From the NCBI GenBank assembly GCA_041671505.1, contig JBAZBK010000024.1, forward strand, positions 1-64,000: DNA of 64,000 nt, given 5' to 3'. The notes beneath the pieces were generated by a model that had not been told where the DNA came from, searched no databases, and worked only from the letters and a program-made list of their open reading frames with translations. This DNA is from JACPDH01 sp041671505 (GTDB lineage: Bacteria > Acidobacteriota > Thermoanaerobaculia > Gp7-AA8). Shown here in pieces: positions 17,316 to 25,475 of the stretch. Position 1 is the first letter of the stretch. Every line of letters begins with the position of its first letter. The translations under genes were made by a program, and so were the position numbers.

Positions 17316-17852
17316 TCAGAACTTCCCCTTCCGATCGCAGCCGTACTTCACGTTCGACGCGATCCGCAGGTCGTTCATGACCACGCGCAGGTGCGGCGAC
17401 TCGACGAGGGTGTGCGCGTACGTCTCGCAGGCGCTCTGCATGCCGAAGCGTATCGACATGATTGCGTCGAAATGCTCGCGAAGTCCTTTCTTGAGGTCGC
17501 CGATGTGCGCCCGCTCATGGAGCAGCACCTGGCTCATCGGTTGTCCCGACGAGAGATGGATGACCGCCTCGATGTTCGCGCGGCCTGTAAGGAACCAGCT
17601 TCCCTCGCGCTGCTCGCAATGACATGCGAGCTCCTCGCGCGGAAAGTCGGTGCAGCCGCGCACCCGGAAGCCGACCCGGCAGACGTCGCTGATCTTCGTC
17701 GACTGCGAGTGCTCCTTCACCGTCTCGACGAGCGAGACCTCGAACCTTCCCGTCGGCGGTTCCGGCAGAGCATACGCGACGGCGGGCTCCGCGGCCCGCA
17801 GATTTGAGACCGAAAACACGACGAGCGCGAAAACCGACCGTGCAAGGTGCAT
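17316..17852 (-). CDS. Secreted cysteine-rich protein with HExxH motif (copy 1)
   Basis: The 178-residue protein has a signal peptide (about 1-20) and the zincin-type motif HERAH at 112-116. Six cysteines (58, 67, 77, 79, 142, 172) are all conserved in copy 2 at 22958-23596, which suggests an exported, disulfide-stabilised fold. The GCTDFP segment and the C-terminal MNDLRIASNVKYGC block are also shared. The family resembles predicted Zn-dependent proteases of the DUF922 kind, but I cannot confirm that and no third zinc ligand is proven. AAGGAG precedes the ATG, and a leader sequence shared by all copies lies directly upstream. It is not adjacent to its own winged-helix/FHA partner because a collapsed copy lies between. 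Confidence 0.72.
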   Translation of the reverse strand: MHLARSVFALVVFSVSNLRAAEPAVAYALPEPPTGRFEVSLVETVKEHSQSTKISDVCRVGFRVRGCTDFPREELACHCEQREGSWFLTGRANIEAVIHLSSGQPMSQVLLHERAHIGDLKKGLREHFDAIMSIRFGMQSACETYAHTLVESPHLRVVMNDLRIASNVKYGCDRKGKF

Positions 17853-17909
17853 GAAGCATCTCCTTGATCACGGCCGAGCGGGGTCCCGTTAGCGATCGAC
17901 TCGTCCGAT
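17853..17909 (-). promoter_or_regulatory. Conserved leader element, copy 1
   Basis: On the minus strand this stretch reads TCGGACGAG, then a GGGNCCCCGCTCGGCC block, then AAGGAGATGC just before the start codon. The same order and spacing occur before the collapsed copy (18200-18257) and copy 2 (23597-23653), while flanking sequence differs more. It may be a promoter/operator or an RNA leader. No known riboswitch class fits by eye. Confidence 0.5.
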
Positions 17910-18100
17910 ATGACAGTAATACGTCGGACTCGAATCGAAGACAGCAGCGCTCACTCCCGGTTTTCGGGACGTTTGCATTGATTGCACATCACGAGTTTCA
18001 GTTTGGAGATTGCGCGCCCGCATTGGACTTCGCGAGCCACTGCGCTACCTCGCCGACACCGCGAGAGCACCGCGGGACCGGGTCGGCCTGCGACCGACCG
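17910..18100. other. Spacer between HExxH copy 1 leader and the collapsed copy
   Basis: About 190 bases without a convincing gene. It contains an AT-richer segment around 17960-18000 and presumably the promoter of copy 1 on the minus strand. I see no clear -35/-10 pair and no repeat of the families found elsewhere. Confidence 0.4.
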
Positions 18101-18199
18101 TCAGAACCTGGTCTTGCGGTCGCAGCCGTATTTCACATTCGAAGCGATGCGAAGCTCGTTCATCACGAGTAGCGCGATAATCGACCGTGCAAGGAACAT
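18101..18199 (-). pseudogene. Collapsed copy of the secreted HExxH gene (internal deletion)
   Basis: A 32-codon frame begins MFLARSIIALLV, matching the signal-peptide start of copy 1 (MHLARSVFALVV). It then jumps directly to MNELRIASNVKYGCDRK, matching the C-terminal end of copy 1 (MNDLRIASNVKYGCDRK). The central part of about 145 codons, including HExxH and five cysteines, is gone, and the junction keeps the frame. The leader upstream (18200-18257) is well preserved. It sits where copy 2 sits relative to the other winged-helix/FHA gene, so it is probably the original partner of the regulator at 18330. Whether the miniature is still translated is unknown. Confidence 0.75.
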
Positions 18200-18257
18200 C
18201 GGACGTCTCCTTCTTCACGGCCGAGCGGGGCCCCCTCAGCGATCGACTCGTCCGATG
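18200..18257 (-). promoter_or_regulatory. Conserved leader element, copy 2 (before the collapsed gene)
   Basis: This matches the leaders at 17853-17909 and 23597-23653. The conserved parts are the TCGGACGAG box, the CCCCGCTCGGCC block and the AAGGAGACGT ribosome site. It lies in the intergenic region shared with the divergent winged-helix/FHA gene, so the TCGGACGAG end may form part of a bidirectional control region. Confidence 0.5.
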
Positions 18258-18329
18258 TTTTGCTGGAAAAGTCGGTTCGGCGGCGCGCCTAATTGCAGGG
18301 AATTTGCAGCGAATTCGAGGTTTCGGGCG

Positions 18330-18977
18330 ATGCGATTTCAGTTCGGCGAGGACGAGTTCGACACGGGCCGGCAGGAGCTGTGGCGCGAGGGCGAGCCGCT
18401 ACACGTCGCCCCGAAGACGATGCAGCTGCTCGGTGTCCTCATCGAGATGCGGCCAAACGTCGTCTCGTCAAAGGAGCGCCACGACCGGCTCTGGCCCGAC
18501 GTGATCGTCGACGAGGCGAACCTGCGGAGCGTCGTCGCCAACCTGCGCAACGCGCTCGACGATCACGCGCGGAACGGGCGATTCCTCCGGAACGTCCACG
18601 GGCGCGGCTACGCCTTCTGCGACGCCGTCGTGGAGCGGCGGAGCGACGACGGGACCTCGTCGAGGCTCGTGATCCTTTTCCACGGAGGCCGACGGATCGT
18701 CCTTCCCGCCGGCACGAGCATCCTCGGGCGGGAACAGGATTCCAGCGCCGTGATCGACAACGCCGAAGTGTCGCGCCACCACGCGCGAGTCGTGATCGAG
18801 CGCGAACGGGTGACCGTGGAAGACCTCGAGAGCAAGAACGGCGCCTTCGTGCGCGGCGAGAGGATCGAGGGGCCGGCGGAGCTGAGCGATGGCGACGAGC
18901 TCCGCCTCGGCACCGTCGCACTGACCGTCAGGATTCTCCTTCGCGCGCAGGAGACGAAGACCGCGGCGTCGAGTTAG
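18330..18977 (+). CDS. Winged-helix (OmpR/PhoB-type) DNA-binding protein with FHA domain, copy A
   Basis: The 215-residue regulator has an N-terminal OmpR-type winged helix (about 1-105). PKTMQLLGVLI, the LWPDVIVDEANLRSVVANLR recognition region and HGRGYAF are diagnostic. A C-terminal FHA domain (about 112-205) has GRE, SRHHA and SKNGAFV at the phosphothreonine-binding positions. It has no receiver domain. The closest described logic is EmbR of mycobacteria, a winged-helix/FHA activator controlled by Ser/Thr kinases, but without the BTAD domain. It is divergent from the collapsed HExxH copy and lies next to the dual-kinase gene on the other side. Its stop TAG lies in a GTTAGGC motif. Confidence 0.88.
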   Translation: MRFQFGEDEFDTGRQELWREGEPLHVAPKTMQLLGVLIEMRPNVVSSKERHDRLWPDVIVDEANLRSVVANLRNALDDHARNGRFLRNVHGRGYAFCDAVVERRSDDGTSSRLVILFHGGRRIVLPAGTSILGREQDSSAVIDNAEVSRHHARVVIERERVTVEDLESKNGAFVRGERIEGPAELSDGDELRLGTVALTVRILLRAQETKTAASS

Positions 18978-19063
18978 GCTGCGCTGGAGCCGCGTTTTAC
19001 CGCGAACGGCGCTCGTCGCAGAACCCCGAACGGTCCATCCGGTGAGCGTCCAGGACCTGCAAG

Positions 19064-22000
19064 CTATTTTTTCGTCCCGAAATCGAGCATGTACACGTCG
19101 CTGTCGAACTCGGAGCGCTGCGTGAACAGCATGCAACCGTCGCGCGACAACGTTGGATACTCGGATTTCGAGTCGAAGGATCCGGCGTCGGTCAATGCGC
19201 CACTCTGCGTATCAAAGACGCTCAGCGCGTGCTCGCGCAGCAGGAGGAGTCGGCGGGAATCGGGGAGCCATCCTGCCCACTCCACCCTAGGCGGCATTGC
19301 CAGCTTGCGATAACTCCTCGCCCCGACATGGAAGATCCACGTGTCTGCTCCGGAAGGGCCGGGGGGCCGAGCCGCACGAACGAGTAGCTGTTCCCCGTCG
19401 GGCGATACGGCGTCGAAGTAGTCGACGTCGATCGAGGCGGATCTTCCGTCGGGCAGGAGCGGCAGTGGGACGAGAGTCCGCCGCTCGAGCGGGAGGGAGA
19501 GATCGATCATCGAAAGCCCGCGCCGATCGGCCGCGACCGCGAGGAGCCAGCGCCCGTCGGGAGAGACCGCGCGTCCATTGAGATTTGCACTGCCGCCGGT
19601 TGTGGCCTCACGTTGCGGATGGCTCCCATCGGGGCGGACCGACCACACCTCCGTCGGCGAGCGCTCCATGTCGAAGTAGATCTTCGAACCATCGGGAGCC
19701 CACGCGAACGATCCTTTCTGCGGAGCGCCGTCCGTCAGCCTCTGCCAATCCCCCGTGCTCAATTGCACGAGCCCGATGTTCTGATTGTCGTTGTCCCAGA
19801 GGATGATGGCGAGTTGACGACCGTCGGGCGAGAGCACCTTGAACTCGACGTTGGGGCCGTTCATGACTGCATGCGGTCCGCCCGCAACGCGTCCACGCAC
19901 CGGATCGAACTCCCACCGCTCGAGCGCTGTCCTCGTTACTCCCGAAGTGAAGAGCAGCCGCCTGCCGTCGGCTGTCGCCGAGGGCTTTCGCGCGTCGGCG
20001 CTTCCGATCGTGACCGGCTCGGCATCGCCGATGCGCGCCCCGGTCACGTCATCGACCGGAACGCGCCAGAGCCACAAGCTTCCAGACTCGAGACTCGAGA
20101 ACCAGATCCACCCACGCGTCCATTCGAGCGGTGCGTAGTGAGTTCCCGAGAGTTCGTAGACGATCGTCGGCGTCCCGCCCTCCGCGGGGATCGTCGCGAT
20201 CGCTATGCGTTCGCCAGGCCGGTCGACGTAGATCGCCAATCTCGTGCCGGTCGGCGACCAGGTTCCGTAGCCCGAGCCCTTTTCGATGATCTTCTTCGGC
20301 GTGCCGCCGGCGGAATCGACAACCCATACGCTGTCCGCCTCCGTGAAGGTGATCGATCGCCCGTCCGGCGACCAGTCGGGGATATTGCCGAAATCGGTAA
20401 GGCGCCGTTTCGACTCGCCTGTCGCACCGACGACGAACAGACCGCCCCCGTCGCACTCGGAACGGTAGACGACAAACTGGCCATCGGGAGAGAAGCTCGG
20501 AAGATGGTCCCGCTTCTTGCAGTCCTCCGTGAGGTTGATGGCCTTCTCTCCTCCGATTCGCCTGAAATGGATGTCGTCATTGCCCGAGACGTCGCTCATG
20601 TAGACAAAGGTCGTTCCATCTGGCGAGATCGCGGCGCCTCCGCCGCGGCCCTTCCCCCACGTGAGCTGCGTGATCCTGGGATTCGGCCGCGAAGGCGCTT
20701 TCGCGGGATGCAATTGCCGCCAGCCGAGCCAACCGACAGATCCGCCTAACACAAGCACGAGGCCGCACAACGAGGCGATGACACGGTTCGCCCTGCGAGC
20801 CGCTGCCCGCTGCGAGGCGGGAGCGGTCGGACTTCCCTGCTCTCCGATCCACTTCAGCTCGTTCGCGACGTCGAGCGCGTTCTGCCAGCGGCGCTCCGGT
20901 TCCTTGTCGAGGCAGCGCCGCACGACGTGCTCCACGGGCGCGAGCGTGCGGCGCGAAGCGGAGTTGCTCGAGCTTCCCTCGTTCAGATCCGCCAGCATCG
21001 CCGGTTCGCTCGTCAGGATCGCGGCTACGAGGCTTGCCTTCGTCGCGCCTTCGAACGCGCGGCGCCCCGTCGCCATCTCGTAGAGGATCGCGCCTAACGA
21101 AAAGATGTCACTACGCGCGTCGGCTTCGCGTCCCTCCACCTGCTCCGGCGCCATGTACGGTAGCGTCCCGACGATCGCCCCCTCCGCCGTCAGCGGCTTC
21201 GACGGCGAGCCCGGCGTGTTCATGATCGCCGTCGAGTCCTCACGGCTCACCGGCTTCGAGCTGCGCCTCCGGCCGCTACCCGAGTCGCTCTCCTCGAGCA
21301 CCGCGGCGATCCCCTTCGCAAGGCCGAAGTCGACCAGCTTTGCGACGCCGCTCGCCGTGAGGATCACGTTCGCGGGCTTCAGATCGCGATGGATCACCCC
21401 CTGCTGGTGCGCGCGGCCGAGCGCTTCGGCGATCTCCGCCCCGATCTTCAGCAGCTCGCTCAGGCCTGGCGGCCCGCGCGCCAGTCGCTCCGCGAGCGTC
21501 TCCCCCTCGAGAAACTCCATCACCAGGTAGTCGGTTCCCTCCTGCTCGCCGACGTCGAAGAGCGTGCAGATGTTCGCGTGGCTCAGCGACGAGATCGTCC
21601 TCGCCTCGCGCTGGAAACGCTGCCGGCGCTCCGCATCCTCGGAGAACTCCGGCGCAAGCACCTTCACCGCCACCTGACGATCGAGCCGCGTGTCACGCGC
21701 ACGGTAGACGTCGCCCATCCCGCCCGAGCCTAATGGCTCGACGATCTCGTACGGACCGAGTCTCGCGCCGGAACGAAGCATCTCCCGATCGGATGCCGGG
21801 CGCGGAGCGGCTTTCCCTCCCGAGTCGTGCGACGGCACGAGTGCCGCGAGATCGCCGATCACCTCCTCCGAGGCCTGGTAGCGCTGCAACGGGTCCTTTC
21901 GGAGCAGCTTCTTGACGATCCGGTCGAGGGCCGGCGCAGCTCCCGGCCGAAGCGCCGTCACCGACTGCGGCTGCTCGTTCAGGATCGCGTACGCCATCGC

Positions 22001-22639
22001 CTGCGCGCTCTCGCCTCGGAACGCCCGCGCGCCGGTCAGCATCTCGAAGAGCGTCGCGCCGAGCGACCAGAGGTCAGCCTGCGGCCCGACGGCCTCTCCC
22101 AGCAGTTGTTCGGGCGCCATGTATGCGAGCGTCCCGAGCGTCTGCTTCGTCTGCGTGATGTGCGACGCGCCCGAGAGCTTGGCGAGGCCGAAGTCGACGA
22201 TCTTCGCCGCGCCGTCGCGCGTGAGCATCACATTGGCCGGCTTGATGTCGCGGTGCACGATCCCGGAGGCGTGCGCCTTCCCGAGGCCGCGTGCGATCTG
22301 GATCGCTACGACAACCGCCTCGATCTCGTCCATCACTCCCTTCTCGAGTCGCGCCTTGAGCGTCTCGCCGTCGTAAAACCCCATCGCGATCCAGGTCTGG
22401 CCGTCGGTCTCGCCGATCTCGTGCACCGTGCAGATGTTCGGATGGTCAAGCTGTGATGCCGCGCGAGCCTCGCGCAGGAAGCGCTTCCGCGCGTCGTCGT
22501 CACGGGTCAGCTCGGGAGGAAGGAACTTGAGCGCCACGAAGCGGCCGAGGGTCAGGTCTTCGCCTTTGTAGACGACGCCCATGCCGCCTCCACCGAGGTG
22601 AGCGAGGACGAGATAGTGGCCGACAGTGCGGCCGATCAT
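19064..22639 (-). CDS. Ser/Thr protein kinase with two tandem kinase domains and a PD40/TolB-like C-terminus
   Basis: The 1191-residue membrane protein begins with kinase domain 1 (about 8-265), showing GGGGMGVVYKG, VALK, HRDIKPANVM and DFGLAK. Kinase domain 2 (about 298-590) shows GSGGMGDVYRA, VAVK, HRDLKPANVI and DFGLAK. Both appear catalytically complete. A single membrane helix follows (about 625-645), then PD40/WD40-like repeats with SPDG motifs, which would lie outside the cytoplasm as a sensor. The ATG at 22639 has GGAG upstream; a GTG 15 bases earlier is possible. It lies between two winged-helix/FHA regulators, its likely phospho-readers by context. Confidence 0.92.
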   Translation of the reverse strand: MIGRTVGHYLVLAHLGGGGMGVVYKGEDLTLGRFVALKFLPPELTRDDDARKRFLREARAASQLDHPNICTVHEIGETDGQTWIAMGFYDGETLKARLEKGVMDEIEAVVVAIQIARGLGKAHASGIVHRDIKPANVMLTRDGAAKIVDFGLAKLSGASHITQTKQTLGTLAYMAPEQLLGEAVGPQADLWSLGATLFEMLTGARAFRGESAQAMAYAILNEQPQSVTALRPGAAPALDRIVKKLLRKDPLQRYQASEEVIGDLAALVPSHDSGGKAAPRPASDREMLRSGARLGPYEIVEPLGSGGMGDVYRARDTRLDRQVAVKVLAPEFSEDAERRQRFQREARTISSLSHANICTLFDVGEQEGTDYLVMEFLEGETLAERLARGPPGLSELLKIGAEIAEALGRAHQQGVIHRDLKPANVILTASGVAKLVDFGLAKGIAAVLEESDSGSGRRRSSKPVSREDSTAIMNTPGSPSKPLTAEGAIVGTLPYMAPEQVEGREADARSDIFSLGAILYEMATGRRAFEGATKASLVAAILTSEPAMLADLNEGSSSNSASRRTLAPVEHVVRRCLDKEPERRWQNALDVANELKWIGEQGSPTAPASQRAAARRANRVIASLCGLVLVLGGSVGWLGWRQLHPAKAPSRPNPRITQLTWGKGRGGGAAISPDGTTFVYMSDVSGNDDIHFRRIGGEKAINLTEDCKKRDHLPSFSPDGQFVVYRSECDGGGLFVVGATGESKRRLTDFGNIPDWSPDGRSITFTEADSVWVVDSAGGTPKKIIEKGSGYGTWSPTGTRLAIYVDRPGERIAIATIPAEGGTPTIVYELSGTHYAPLEWTRGWIWFSSLESGSLWLWRVPVDDVTGARIGDAEPVTIGSADARKPSATADGRRLLFTSGVTRTALERWEFDPVRGRVAGGPHAVMNGPNVEFKVLSPDGRQLAIILWDNDNQNIGLVQLSTGDWQRLTDGAPQKGSFAWAPDGSKIYFDMERSPTEVWSVRPDGSHPQREATTGGSANLNGRAVSPDGRWLLAVAADRRGLSMIDLSLPLERRTLVPLPLLPDGRSASIDVDYFDAVSPDGEQLLVRAARPPGPSGADTWIFHVGARSYRKLAMPPRVEWAGWLPDSRRLLLLREHALSVFDTQSGALTDAGSFDSKSEYPTLSRDGCMLFTQRSEFDSDVYMLDFGTKK

Positions 22640-22957
22640 CCCTTCACTCCGCACGGGAATGCCGACCGGAGGCCGGCGGTCAAGCCGGCCGGAGGCCAGC
22701 GCTCCTCACGAGCGAGGACGAGATAGTGCCCTACCGTGCGACCTGTCATGGCGCGACTCCGGGGCTTACCGAGTGCGAATGGAGTCAACGTAAGTCCGCC
22801 GGGCACCGTATGTTGTGACAAACGGTACTTTGCGGTGTGCGCCTATGTAGGCCTTGACGCAGAGACAGCGCGCAAACGCTACTCTATGAAGCGACGGACG
22901 CGGCCAATAGAGCCGCGTCCGTCCGGTCTCGCGGATCAACCCCGAGCCTCAGCCGAT
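22640..22957. pseudogene. Spacer with duplicated 5' end of the kinase gene
   Basis: At about 22690-22749 the minus strand again encodes MTGRTVGHYLVLA, nearly the same as the first residues of the kinase (MIGRTVGHYLVLA). The copy then breaks off into a GC-rich palindromic stretch (about 22660-22700, a CCGGAGGCCGGCGGTCAAGC type sequence). It looks like the stub of a tandem kinase gene or a failed duplication. The remainder up to the next gene has no supported coding sequence. Confidence 0.6.
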
Positions 22958-23596
22958 TCAGGGTTGCTGCGCTCGCGCGAGAACGAGGGGCTTTTCGGGT
23001 GCTTCTACGGGGCTGCCGTGGCGCTGGCAGTGGTACTTCTCATTCGACGCCCTGCGCAGCCGGTTCATGACCGCACGCACATACGACGGAGCGGAGATGA
23101 CTCGCGCCAGTTCCTCGCAGCCGGGAGCCGACTCGAACCGCTGTGCCACCAGGCTTCCGAGATGCGCGCGGAGCTCGGTTTCGAGGTCGACCAGGTGCAT
23201 ACGCTCGTGCGCGAGAACCTTGTTATAGGAACGGCGGTCGGCCAGATGAATCTCGGCGTTGATCTTCGCGTGCGCCTTGAGCACCCAGTGGTCGCCTCTC
23301 CGCTCGCAGGTGCACTCGATCCTCTCCGCCGGAAAGTCGGTGCAGCCGATCACGTCGAATCCCGCCCGGCAAAGCCCGCGAATGTTCTGTCCGCGCTGGT
23401 GATAACGAACCGTCTCGGCGAAGGAGACATCGGCGCCGCCGGCGCCCGGGTCGAGGTCGATCGCAGGTACGACCAAGTCGCCGTCAGTAGCGGGAACGAC
23501 CGATTCGAGGTCGAGCGCAAGCGCGACCGGCTCGGCCGCGTAGCCCGGGAACGCTGCAAGCAGCAGGCAAACGAACAGCGAACGGACAAGGCGCAT
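22958..23596 (-). CDS. Secreted cysteine-rich protein with HExxH motif (copy 2)
   Basis: The 212-residue protein has a signal peptide (about 1-20), then a 35-residue acidic low-complexity segment absent from copy 1. The shared domain has HERMH at 130-134 and six cysteines (76, 85, 95, 97, 160, 190) in the same order as copy 1. A non-conserved 20-residue tail follows the last cysteine. AAGGAG lies upstream of the chosen ATG; longer frames would read through the shared leader. It is divergent from the winged-helix/FHA gene at 23727 with 130 bases between. Metallopeptidase activity is a family-level guess from HExxH only. Confidence 0.73.
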   Translation of the reverse strand: MRLVRSLFVCLLLAAFPGYAAEPVALALDLESVVPATDGDLVVPAIDLDPGAGGADVSFAETVRYHQRGQNIRGLCRAGFDVIGCTDFPAERIECTCERRGDHWVLKAHAKINAEIHLADRRSYNKVLAHERMHLVDLETELRAHLGSLVAQRFESAPGCEELARVISAPSYVRAVMNRLRRASNEKYHCQRHGSPVEAPEKPLVLARAQQP

Positions 23597-23653
23597 GACG
23601 CATCTCCTTGGTCCGGGCCGAGCGGGGCCTCCCGGCGAATGGCTCGTCCGAAT
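23597..23653 (-). promoter_or_regulatory. Conserved leader element, copy 3
   Basis: This has the same blocks as at 17853-17909 and 18200-18257: TCGGACGAG, GGCCCCGCTCGGCC and AAGGAGATGC, ending three bases before the start codon. On the far side the region continues into the promoter of the divergent winged-helix/FHA gene, with a TTTGCATTCACAATCGG stretch at about 23657-23673. Confidence 0.5.
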
Positions 23654-23726
23654 TGTTTGCATTCACAATCGGATCGGCAGGACAATCGGGTGCACCCGAT
23701 TCGCAGATGATTGGAAGGAAATCCGC

Positions 23727-24377
23727 ATGAGGTACCAGTTCGGAGGCTTCACTCTCGACCTGGCGCAGCAGGAGCTGCGGCGCGGCGACAGCCCCGTTCA
23801 CCTCACTCCGAAAGCCATGCAGCTGCTCGAGTACCTCATAGAGCAGCGCCCTAACGTCGTCTCGCACCAGATGCTCTTCGACCGTCTGTGGCCCGACGTG
23901 GTCGTACAGGAGGCGAACCTCAAGAACCTGGTGGCCGACCTCCGGCACGCGCTCGACGACCACGAGCGGCACGGACGATTCCTGCGCACGGTCCACGGGC
24001 GCGGCTATGCCTTCACGAACGAGATCGTCGAATCGAAGAGCGTCGGGAAGTCAGGCTCGGCTCGTCTCGTGATCTTCTTCCACGACCGCCGCCGCATCAT
24101 TCTCTCTGCCGGAGAAAACATCCTCGGGCGCGACGAGGAAGCCGACGCGATGCTCGACGATCCGCAGGTGTCGCGCCATCACGCACGCGTCGTCATCGAT
24201 CCCGACCGGGTGACGATCGAGGATCTAGGAAGCAAGAACGGGACGTTCGTGCGAGACGTGCGGATCGAGCACCCGGTGGAGCTCAAAGACGGCGACGAGG
24301 TGCGACTCGGGAGTGTCCTTCTCGTCGTAAAGATCATGCGCCGCGACGAGGACACGGCGACGGCCGAGGGAGAGTGA
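23727..24377 (+). CDS. Winged-helix (OmpR/PhoB-type) DNA-binding protein with FHA domain, copy B
   Basis: The 216-residue protein is a clear paralogue of the one at 18330 over its whole length. The winged helix (about 1-105) has LTPKAMQLLEYLI, LWPDVVVQEANLKNLVADLR and HGRGYAF. The FHA domain (about 112-205) has GRDEEAD, SRHHA and SKNGTFV. GGAAGGA precedes the ATG. It is divergent from HExxH copy 2. The simplest reading is that kinase output is read by the FHA domain and alters expression of the divergent secreted protein. This is inference from context. Confidence 0.88.
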   Translation: MRYQFGGFTLDLAQQELRRGDSPVHLTPKAMQLLEYLIEQRPNVVSHQMLFDRLWPDVVVQEANLKNLVADLRHALDDHERHGRFLRTVHGRGYAFTNEIVESKSVGKSGSARLVIFFHDRRRIILSAGENILGRDEEADAMLDDPQVSRHHARVVIDPDRVTIEDLGSKNGTFVRDVRIEHPVELKDGDEVRLGSVLLVVKIMRRDEDTATAEGE

Positions 24378-24595
24378 GCGCGGGGGGATGGATGTGGGGA
24401 GGCGAAAGGCGAAGGGCGAGAGGCGATAAGCTGGCTGGCAACTCGCAATCGTGCTCGAGAGCAACGCCCTCAACTGAGCAGCGCGAACTTGCGATTCAGT
24501 TTTCGCGGACCCGGTCTTGGCTCACCACGATTGCTTCTCGTCTTTCGCCTTTCGCCTTTCGCCTCTCGCCTTCGTGAGATCAGAATCGCCTCTTC
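24378..24595. repeat. Heptamer-bracketed cassette (AGGCGAA type)
   Basis: Four tandem heptamers (AGGCGAA, AGGCGAA, GGGCGAG, AGGCGAT) occupy 24400-24427. The inverted counterpart (CTTTCGC, CTTTCGC, CTTTCGC, CTCTCGC) lies at about 24537-24570. A unique core of about 108 bases separates them. The same family occurs at 801-828 and 35073-35303. No gene is seen. Confidence 0.75.
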
Positions 24596-25297
24596 TCACG
24601 CCAACCGTCGTACGACCATGACCGTCGTGTCGTCCGCCTGCTCTCCGCCGGCGCGGTGACGGCTGGCGGCGTCGAGAACGCGACGGACGAGCGTCGCCGC
24701 ATCCTCTCCTTCACGCCCCTGGAGCGCGAGGCAGACACCTTCGGTGCCGAGCTCGTGCCCCTCCGGCGACTCGGCTTCCGTGACGCCATCCGAGTAGAGA
24801 ACCAGGGAGTCGCCGGCCGCGAGCATCGCGTCGTGAACGCGCCATGCGGAGCCGCGGATCAGTCCGACGACCGGCCCGGTCGAGTTGATCGCCTCGATCT
24901 CTCCGTTGGCACGGAGGATCACCGGCGGCGTGTGTCCCGCGTTCACCATGCGCACATAGCCCGCATTGCAGAGCCGGCCCACGACGAGCGTTGCGAACTT
25001 GTTCGACGGCATCTCGACTGACGCGACCTCGTGGATCGCGGCGATCAGGTCGGCGACACGAGGATCGCGCCGCTCGGTGACGAGCAGCTCGAGCTGCTCC
25101 TGCAGCATCGCCATCATCACTGCCGCATCGAGCCCTTTCCCTGCGACGTCGCCGAGCGCGAAGACGAGCCCGCCGTCGCGCGCGCTCATGGCGCTATAGA
25201 AGTCGCCAGTGAACGAACGCGCCGGCAGCGACACCGCATGAGTCTCATAGTGCGCACGGCTCGTGTTCTCGGACGGGACTGTGAATGCTACGGACAT
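24596..25297 (-). CDS. SpoIIE-type PP2C Ser/Thr phosphatase
   Basis: The 233-residue protein is essentially one PP2C/SpoIIE catalytic domain. Metal ligands are expected in GDFYSA (about 31-36), GDVAGKG and the C-terminal ADDTTVMVV, with YSDGVTEA as a further signature. There is no GAF, PAS or receiver domain, so it may act as a stand-alone phosphatase on Ser/Thr-phosphorylated proteins. Its position just after the kinase and FHA regulators makes it a plausible off-switch for that island; it could also regulate an anti-sigma antagonist, though no STAS or HATPase gene is nearby. The terminal residues extend to the edge of a heptamer cassette. Confidence 0.85.
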   Translation of the reverse strand: MSVAFTVPSENTSRAHYETHAVSLPARSFTGDFYSAMSARDGGLVFALGDVAGKGLDAAVMMAMLQEQLELLVTERRDPRVADLIAAIHEVASVEMPSNKFATLVVGRLCNAGYVRMVNAGHTPPVILRANGEIEAINSTGPVVGLIRGSAWRVHDAMLAAGDSLVLYSDGVTEAESPEGHELGTEGVCLALQGREGEDAATLVRRVLDAASRHRAGGEQADDTTVMVVRRLA

Positions 25298-25475
25298 GGG
25301 GGACTCCGGTACGGGGTGGCTTGCTGTTAGTTGTTAGTTGTTAGTTGTTAGACGATCTGCGTGGATTGTGCGTCGTCGTGTTTTCGGCTCGGCTTGTACT
25401 GGTCAGCTTGCCGGTCGTGAAATGCGCTGCCTGTCTAACAACTAAAAACTAAAAACTAACAACTCTCCCGCCCCC
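25298..25475. repeat. Heptamer-bracketed cassette (TTAGTTG type)
   Basis: Tandem TTAGTTG units at about 25325-25352 face an inverted array (CTAACAACTAAAAACTAAA type) at about 25435-25464, with an 82-base unique core. The right arm is preceded by GCGCTGCCTGTCTAAC, which is shared with the cassette at 36557-36704. No gene is seen. Confidence 0.78.

Noticed and set aside
17853..17909. Known riboswitch (cyclic-di-GMP or similar) in the HExxH leaders
   Set aside because: Expected conserved segments of the classes I could recall are absent; only conservation among the three local copies is supported.
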